Assembly (NCBI GenBank): GCA_029237695.1
Contig: CM055273.1
Coordinates: forward strand, 57,091,968 to 57,155,967
Direction: 5' to 3'
Length of the DNA stretch: 64,000 nt
Source: Conchocele bisecta
Lineage: Eukaryota; Mollusca; Bivalvia; Lucinida; Thyasiridae
This document shows positions 39,301-48,300 of the stretch, piece after piece; position 1 is the stretch's first letter, and each line of letters starts with the position of its first letter. The notes under the pieces are model-generated. The model worked only from the letters and a program-made list of their open reading frames with translations, did not search any database and was not told the DNA's origin. A program made the position numbers and the translations under genes.

Positions 39301-42300
39301 ATGAGAAATGATGTTTACGGCATGTGTGACCAGTGTAGACTCGTGTGTGCTGTCTGATCATGGTCTACATTGTTCACCATTCCATCTGTAAAACACCTAC
39401 AAGGACGAATGAACTAGCAGATCAGGAGCAAGACTGGGGCTCCATGACACACATTTGATTATCAGTTTATTGCGATTTAACCCATTCCTTTCGTAATACC
39501 CCTTTAAGGGTATGAAATTTATTTAATACTTTATTTTTATTTTTGTTATTTCTCAATGAAAGTATAATGTTGTGACCACTCGTCTGAACCGTCTCAACGA
39601 GACGGTTCAAATGGTGGTCGCAGCATATACTTCTGAGCGCTTAGTAGGAAAGTATTTAGTATTTTCCGCAAATATAACGGCGTATCCTCAGCAAAGGGAT
39701 AAGTAGAGATTGATGTTGTGTTTCAGTCTATCAACATGGAGCATAACCAAATAAACAAGATTCCCTACGGCATTTTCTCCCAGGCTAAATGTCTCTCCAA
39801 ATTGAACATGAAAGACAACCAGCTCACTTCCCTACCTCTAGGTAAGTCAAGAGTTATTTCCCTTCTATACCACTTGTTAAGTCGCAGTTCTCTTCCCTCC
39901 CTAGTGCTACGTAAATCACAATTGTCTCCCTTTTCTACCTCTAGGTAAGTCATAGTTCTCTCCCTTCTGTACCTTAGGTATAACGCAGTTCTCTCCACTA
40001 CATAATAAATACCAAACTTGGATAATCACAAGCAGGAACTACACTGGGGAAAAAAAAAATCGGCACTTCATAAAAAAAAAAGAAAAAAAAAAGTGTTTTT
40101 TTTTCCCGAAAATTGTATTTTTTTATCGCCATTTGTTTATTTTTGTCGCCAATTGCGAAAGTGACGATCGCCAGCGGAATCCCTGCACAAGTATCTACCC
40201 CTAGAACTACTTCCATGGCATTATCAGCGTTAGACATTGGCAGAGTTTGTCAGAGAATCTAAGCAACGTGATCCACAGGCATTCGGCGTGTTTCTGCTTT
40301 CATCAGTATAACTACATATATATGAACATGGCTTCTAAGTTTGGTCGGACACGACCTCGTATCATAACAAAATAACACGTTTAAAATTGTCATTTTCTAT
40401 GCATTCTCTGTATTTCTGCAGGACAACGATAATTTTCAAATGATCATATGAACTTGCCACTGCAATATTGACTTTAGAGCCGTAAACACATTATTTGGTT
40501 TGTTATGATACGAGGTTGTTTCTAGGAAAAGCCGCTGTAATTCGATATTCTTTGCATAATTATGTTCTACCTATGCTATTTTAGCAAGATAACAATAATT
40601 CTCAAATGAACATGTGGTCATGTGCACTTTGTGCCTAAATATTCACATTAGCGTTAATAAAATTGCGGAATTTGTTATCATACAAGGTCGTGTCCGACCA
40701 AAGTTAGAAGCCTTGTTCATATATACATGTATATAGTTATACTGATGAAAGCCAAAACACGCTGAATGCCTGTGGTAGCATCGGGTTTTTTATTGAAATG
40801 TCTGTGTTAACCCTTAGACCGCTACTCACAACAATTGTCGTCTGCTGTTGCTTTTATATCTTGCCTTATTTCCCAATTAAAACATGGTTTGACAGCACTT
40901 CTGAAGTGCTGGGAACGCATATTGTAAATTATTCTAAAGTGCTGTTAAATGTTTTTGATGATAAAAATGGAAAATAGAAAATAAACAGCAGACGACAAAA
41001 CAAATAAGATAGCGGTGTAAGGGTTAAATTTACTATCCTTGTACAGGTGCACATTTGTCTTTATCTGACATTACTGTAAATGGACGTAAAACCACAAACA
41101 ACCAACCAACCATTCTATTAGTCAAGGGATGGGTTGTGGCATAGGGGTTAGAGCACCTGCCTTCCAATCCGGAGGTTGAGAGTTCAAACCTCGCCACAGG
41201 CATCAAACAATACCTTCATAGTATTTCCATCCCACTGGTCTGTTGGATGAGACATTAAACTGTGGTCCCGTCTCTATATGACCTTAGCTGTTGCTGAGAC
41301 GTTAAACCCTTTCACTTTTCCATCAGTCAATATCTCTTATGTATCAATAACAATTTTGTTCGGTTGGTTTTATTTCCAGCAGCGCATAATTGAATCATGC
41401 ATATACCCATCTGTATATTTGGCAGTGACGAGAAATGGGGCTTATGGGTTTTGTGAACAGTGTAGATCCAGATCAGCCTGTGCATTCGCACAGTCTGATC
41501 AGGATCTGCACCATTCACTATTCCATCAAAAGAAATGAAACACCCGTCATGCTTCTAACAAGCGATACAGATCGTTATCAGGCTACAGGAGTGTGTTGTT
41601 TGATCAGGAGCTACACTGGTCACAAATCCCATTAGCCCCATTTCTCCAGTCAACGCCACATATGACCTTGTTGTTGAACAGACTTAAAACCACAATCTGT
41701 TAATCACTCAATCAATATCCCTCTTTTGACAAGACCAATTAGTAGCGATGTATTTTCCATTGCACATAATTTGACAGAAATATACAGACACATGACAGAC
41801 ACTGTCTGGTATGTTGAAGACTGGTCCAGACTAGCTCAATCAATATTGTTATGTTTGACGTCTTTGAATGGCTTTTAATGGCTTTTAACCTATCACGTCA
41901 GTTACCGGTACTGTTTTATATAGTAAAAATGTATAAATACCTTTGTGCATGACAAAATATTTTGAGAGTGAATAGAATTGTCACATAATTGCACAGGGTA
42001 ATACATTTGAAAATAATATTAGTACATGTTGTATGTTTGTAATTTCTGCAATATATCTGTGTCACGAGGATTTTAGCACCTACTATGGTATTCACGACCG
42101 GTGCTGATACATAAACTTTCACCCTGGAACCGAGGCTGACTGAGAAATTTCTAAGCATTTCCTAGCCTGCCTGATAAACTTGATATCAAATGGCACTTTC
42201 AGGTACTCTGTATTTATCAGGTAACCTGCCCTGTATTGACCGAATACGTACTGATTGACAACATATTGTTGTGTCAGGCATTGAAATGATACAAACATCC

Positions 42301-45300
42301 GGGTTACAACGAAGTGAAAACTGATTAGGTCCATTGGTCGGAATACGTCATGTGACGTCAGTGACGTTACCAAATGACGTCGGTGTAATGACGCAATGTA
42401 AACTAGTCCGCGTTCTGTCCATAGATAACGACATCATCTGTGGTCATTTTCGAGCATAAAACGTTACCTGATAAATATATTACCATGCTACTGTCTTTTG
42501 ATATCGAGTTTATCAGGCTCGGCTCGGAAACGGTAGGAATTCCTCGGTAAGCCTCGGAATTCCTACTCGTTTCCTAGCCTTGCCTGATAAACTTGATATC
42601 AAAAGGCAGTTTCAGGTATTCTGTATTTATCTGTAGACAGACCTATTTTAGGTGATCTGGTGTAGAAGGGTGCATGGCACCGGATTACGGCACTGTCTTT
42701 CAGTACTTCAAGTTTGCATTGTGATTTTACTCGTGTTTCCCCTACGTAGCAATGGGAGCGCTACGTAGCGCTGCACCCTGCACAGTTTCCAGCCGGCCAT
42801 AGCCCCGCCCTGCTGCCCTAATTCCAGAATTGCCCACCCTTTATGCTCTAAAATGTTCACCTGGGGGCCGTTTCACTAAACTTCTTACGACTAAAATGTT
42901 CGTAAGTGATAATATAGGATTGTCTGGGAATTACAATTGATGGATTTACATTTATTGAGCATAGGCTGCATGTGCAGCCTATGCTCAATAAATGTAAATC
43001 CAATATTTGGTTACAAGAAAACAGTGTTGATGTGGAATTTACAGACTATCATATTTTTGCACTTACAAACATTTTAGTCGTGTGAATCGGGCCCCTGTTT
43101 CCCAGTGTCGTCTGTATGAGCAACTACCATACGCTCGTCTGTGAAATTCAATGCTGAGCGTATGGTACTTGCTTGTACAGGTTTATTCTAGTCTGTGTAT
43201 AACCTTACAGTTACTGCTGTTGACGTAAACCCTGTTGAATCTATCAATAATTTGTATGACACTTAAAGAGCCATGCAACTCCCATTTAATCACAATTGTC
43301 TCATTTCAGATGTTGGTAATTGGACGAACATGGTAGAGTTGAATCTAGGGACAAACCAATTATCGAGGATACCGGAGGATATACAGAACCTAGAAAAATT
43401 AGAAGTTCTTATTCTTAGTAATAATTTATTAAAGGTAAGTAGTGTGGAACCCCTCTATACTGGTGTGTGTGGTGGTTGGTTGGGAGCCTGCAATGGGTAA
43501 TTTAGCGATCGGGATTCATCCTTACCGGAATCCCGACCGAAGATCTGGTTATACACCTTATAGTAAGAGTAATCCTATCGGTATTACGTTTAGGGGAAGG
43601 GGCCAAGTGACTTTGGTGAGGTATGGACCTGGCACCAGATCAGGTTATTATGCCCCCTTTGTGATAGCAAGGTGGGCATATTGCACTGCTCTTGAAGTTT
43701 TGTACGTCCGTCCGTGTATATTTACGTCAAAAGGTTTGTAAGAGTTTCTTCTGTTAGAGTCCAGGGGGCTGTTTCACTAAACTTCTTACGACTAAGATGT
43801 TCGTAAGCGCAAATTTAGAATCGTCTGTAAATTTCAATTGATGGATTTACATTTATTGAGCATAGGCTGCATATGCAGCCTATGCTCAATAAATGTAAAT
43901 CCAACAATTATTTACAAGAAAACATTGTTAATGTGAAATTTACAGACTATCATAATTTTGCACTTACGAACATTTTAGTCGTAGGAAGTTTAGTGAAACG
44001 GGCCCCAGTATGCCAAGGGGGCATATCCATGTTTTACAAACATAATGTCTAGTTCTAATTTCCGGGCTGAATATGTACTTATTTTGATGTATTTATTCCT
44101 TTCTGATTTTAGGATCACCACCCCCCACACCCCCCAATCTCATTATTTTGTTTGTTTCTCCATAAAGGTATAATTTTATGTTGTTGCCACTCATTTGAGC
44201 CGTCTCGTGAAGATGGTTCAAATGAGTGGTAACAACGTATACTTTCGAGATGAAACAAAGAAAATACAATTTTTTCCCCCTAACAGGTTTCATACTACTA
44301 TAATTGTATCCCGTCTGTAATGGGTCAATAACGGTGAAAAGCAATCAAGATTTTCTGAGTGATCAATTCAACAAATTTCTGTTAACATGTTTCTTTATTT
44401 CTCAATGAAAAAATTTGCTGTGCTGTCATGATATACACGTTCTATGAGAAATCAAGAAAATATTGAGAGTTTTTAATCAGCAAAATAATCTGTCCTCAGA
44501 ATGTGATGGATTAAGCGGTAGGTAGTGACATTATTGCTGAAATGACGTAAATCACCAATCAATCAATAAACATTTGGTCAAGCATTCATGTTCTATTTAC
44601 AGAGTTTCTCATAATTTCCCATGAATACAATATAAGGTTTGATCATGTCCAGCCGTGTGCAAACGTTTGCTGTGGCCCGAGGGAACTGTTTGAACCCCAA
44701 GGCCGCAGGCCGCGGGTTCAAACAGTTCCCGAGGGCCACAGCAAACGTTTGCACATGGCTGGACATGGTCAAATGTTATTGTTACATTTCCAACAAAAAA
44801 CTGATGTAATTTGAGCATTATATTCAGTATTTTCAGTACTTTTATAAAATTGTCCTATTCACGTAGATAATTTTCGGTATGAATATTCCGGGGCCGCGTC
44901 AAGAACGTCATGAAGTAGTGACATCATGAAGGCACTTCCGCGTAGTGACGTCATGAAGGCACTTCCATTACGCGCGGCCCCGGAATGAGCATTGCCTAAA
45001 GCCATGTGCAAACAGCACGCGCTATATGTTTGCACATACATAATGTGCAAACAACGGAAACCATGTAACAATATAAGAAAGAATTTGTTTTGTGTTGTGT
45101 TTTTCAGAGATTGCCGCCAAGTATTGGTAACTTGAAGAAACTTCAAGTGCTCGACTTAGAAGAGAATAAATTGGAATCACTCCCACAAGAAATAGGTAAT
45201 TTACATACAGTTTATAGATACAGTGAAACCTCTCTAAGCCGGACACCCTGGGAGGTCCCCAGGGTGTCCGGCTTAGAGGGGTTTCTCTGTAAACCAGGCA

Positions 45301-48300
45301 TTTGATCGTTCTGAGGCATAGTTGCGTGCTATACGATCACGAACAGACATTATCACCTGAGATAAATGACCAAGAAACTCATCAAAAATAGATCACAGGT
45401 GTTTTATTTGTGTCCGGTTTGGAGAGGTTCCATTGCACTACCAGCCTTTTGGTATCACTTTGCCAGGCATGGCGATGAAACGCGTAGGCAGCCTATGCTC
45501 AATAAATGTAAATCCATCAATTGAGATTTCTAGACGATCCTAAATTTGCACTTACAAACATTTTAGTCGTACAAAATTTAGTGAAACGGGCCCCAGTTAC
45601 TTAGGGGTGAAAGGGTTAATCCAACATTCAAGTTAATGTTCATATTAATACTTTGTTACAGGTCAGCTTCGAGAATTACGACGACTAGTCGTGCAAACTA
45701 ATCAGCTGACGTCCTTACCCAGGGCTGTCGGGTAAGTCCTTGTTATTGTGTGCCATGTGTATAACATGATTATCATTTAACTTATTACGTTTTGTAGAAA
45801 ATCTACAGTTGAGCCACACAACACTACAACCAAATTGTTACATAGAGGTTGTGCTATGTGTATAGTGGTTTTTATCCACGGAATTATCAGTAGTTTTCCT
45901 TTATACATAAAATTAGTTTTAAAACTTTCTGAAAACCCCTCGTATGTTTCATTTTTATGTGTTTTACTAAATGCAATAAGCCTAGTTTTCTCAGATTATG
46001 GACCTGGGCTTCTAAAATAATATGTTCTTGTAATTAGTATTGAAAATCAGCGTGAGCTCGACCAATCAAACCTTGTTTTGAGCATGGCACATATGCTCTG
46101 AATGTTTTATAAGCATTTGTCTCATCCTCCATCTACATATGTGTCTGTGACTTGAGAAATAGGGCTTATGTGATTTGTGACCAGTGTAACTCCTGATTAC
46201 ATAGCACACTCATGTAGCCTAATAACCATATATATTGCTTGTTAGAAGCATGACATGTGTTTCACTGATGGAATGGCGAACAGTGCAGATCCTGATCAGA
46301 CTGTGAATGCTACTCTGGATCTACACTGGTCGTAAAACCCATTGGCCCCATTACTCGAGTCACAGCCACATATGACTTGTTATCAGTTGCACATAATAAA
46401 CATTAAATCAACAATCAATAAAATCCTGACCCATAATGCACATGTGTGTTTATTTTGCAGGTGTTTGAGCAATTTACAATATCTTGGTGCTGGGGAGAAC
46501 AATCTCACCTCGATTCCCACAGAAATAGGTAAGGCTCCACCAATTGACAATCTCACCTGAATTCCCATAGAAATAGGTAAGGCTCCAGCAATTTACAATC
46601 TCACCTCAATTCCCACAGAAATAGGTAAGGCTCCAGCAATTTACAATTTCACCACAATTCTCACAGCAATAGGTAAGGCTCCACCAATTTACAATCTCAC
46701 CTCGATTCCCACAGAAATAGGTAAGGCTCCACCAATTGACAATCTCACCTGAATTCCCATAGAGATAGGTAAGGCTCCAGCAATTTACAATCTCACCTCA
46801 ATGCCCACAGAAATAGGTAAGGCTCCACCAATTTACAATTTCACCACAATTCTCACAGCAATAGGTAAGGCTCCACCAATTTACAATCTCACATCGATTC
46901 CCACAGAAATAGGTAAGGCTCCACTAATTTACAATCTCACCTCGATTCCCACAGAAATAGGTAAGGGTCCACCAATTTACAATCTCACCTTGATTCCCAC
47001 AGAAATAGGTAAGGCTCCACCAATTTACAATCTCACCTCAATGCCCACAGAAATAGGTACGGCTCCACCAATTTACAATCTCTCCTTAATTCATGGAAGA
47101 TTTGCTGTCACTGTAGCCCACACAGTGGGTGTACTGTAAGCCCTTACTGCAAATCCCAGCCCCACGATCGAGTCATTGATATTATTCATTGTTTTACTGG
47201 TGGCTCATCAGATTTACAAAATCACATAATTATCTTTTTTTTTGTCTCATCAGAATGTGCAGTGTTTGCAAAATTACAAACACTGCACATTCTGATGAGA
47301 CAAAAGTTTGCAAAATTGCAAACACTGCACATTCTGATGAGACAAAAGTTTGCAAAATTGCAAACACTGCACATTCTGATGAGACAAAAGTTTGCAAAAT
47401 TGCAAACACTGCACATTCTGATGAGACAAAAGTTTGCAAAATTGCAAACACTGCACATTCTGATGAGACAAAAAAAAAGATAATTATGCCTTATGAAGAA
47501 GTGTTTCCAGTTACCCGACTGACCATATTTTTTTCCACCGCTATCCATCTTCAAAAATCTGAAAACTTAACATTGAAGGGAAATTTGTTATTCATTTCTG
47601 TTTCCTTTAAAGTACAACAATTAGCTTTGAATGGACCGTGCCAGATGTTTACAGGTGAAATGATTATTAAAAATCCCAACCTCTTGAGTAATTGTTACCA
47701 TCAATTGTCCGCCAGGTGCATTGGAGAGCCTGGAGTCGCTGTACATCAACGACAACCAGGACCTACACAGTCTGCCGTACGAGCTCGCCCTCTGTTACAA
47801 TCTGCAGATCATGAGCATCGAGAACTGCCCACTGAGTCAGCTGCCCCCGGAGATAGTCGCCCGCGGGCCCTCGTTAGTCATTCAGGTAAAATATGAGAGT
47901 CCACATGCGATTTTGTACCTTGGGACATCTGCGCAATTTCATTAAATATGTTTCCGCAATAGAAACTGTTATTCTGATAGTAATAATTCATTAGCAAAGG
48001 GATTGGACAATAAGGAAATTACTCCGATATGCAGTTTGATCCAGATAAAGTTTATATGGGACACACCATGTGATTTTGTACCATTGGACATCTGCGTAAT
48101 TTCATAAAAATTTAATACGTTTACAATATTTTTCATAAATTAAGTCAAAAGTTTACCAAATTTTCAGAGTACATGCCGAATTATATTCCGCATGTACTCT
48201 GAAGATTTGGTCAACATATTGACGCCATTTACGGAAAATATTGTAAATTTTGTAAAAGTATTTCATGAAATTACACAGATGTCCGAAGGTGCAGAATCAC

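Noticed and set aside
41108..41190. possible tRNA gene with A and B boxes
   Set aside because: No closed acceptor stem, and it is followed by the same tail as four other copies, so it is a SINE head.
46801..47139. 112-codon frame with repeated [20 protein letters not shown] units resembling LRRs
   Set aside because: It is the 48-bp donor minisatellite read through intron sequence. Upstream unit 2 has a stop, and units include splice donors.
47189..47896. 235-codon plus-strand open frame
   Set aside because: It runs through the 42-bp minisatellite and then reads SHOC2 exon 15 in a wrong frame. It is an artefact of the 42-bp unit being a multiple of three.
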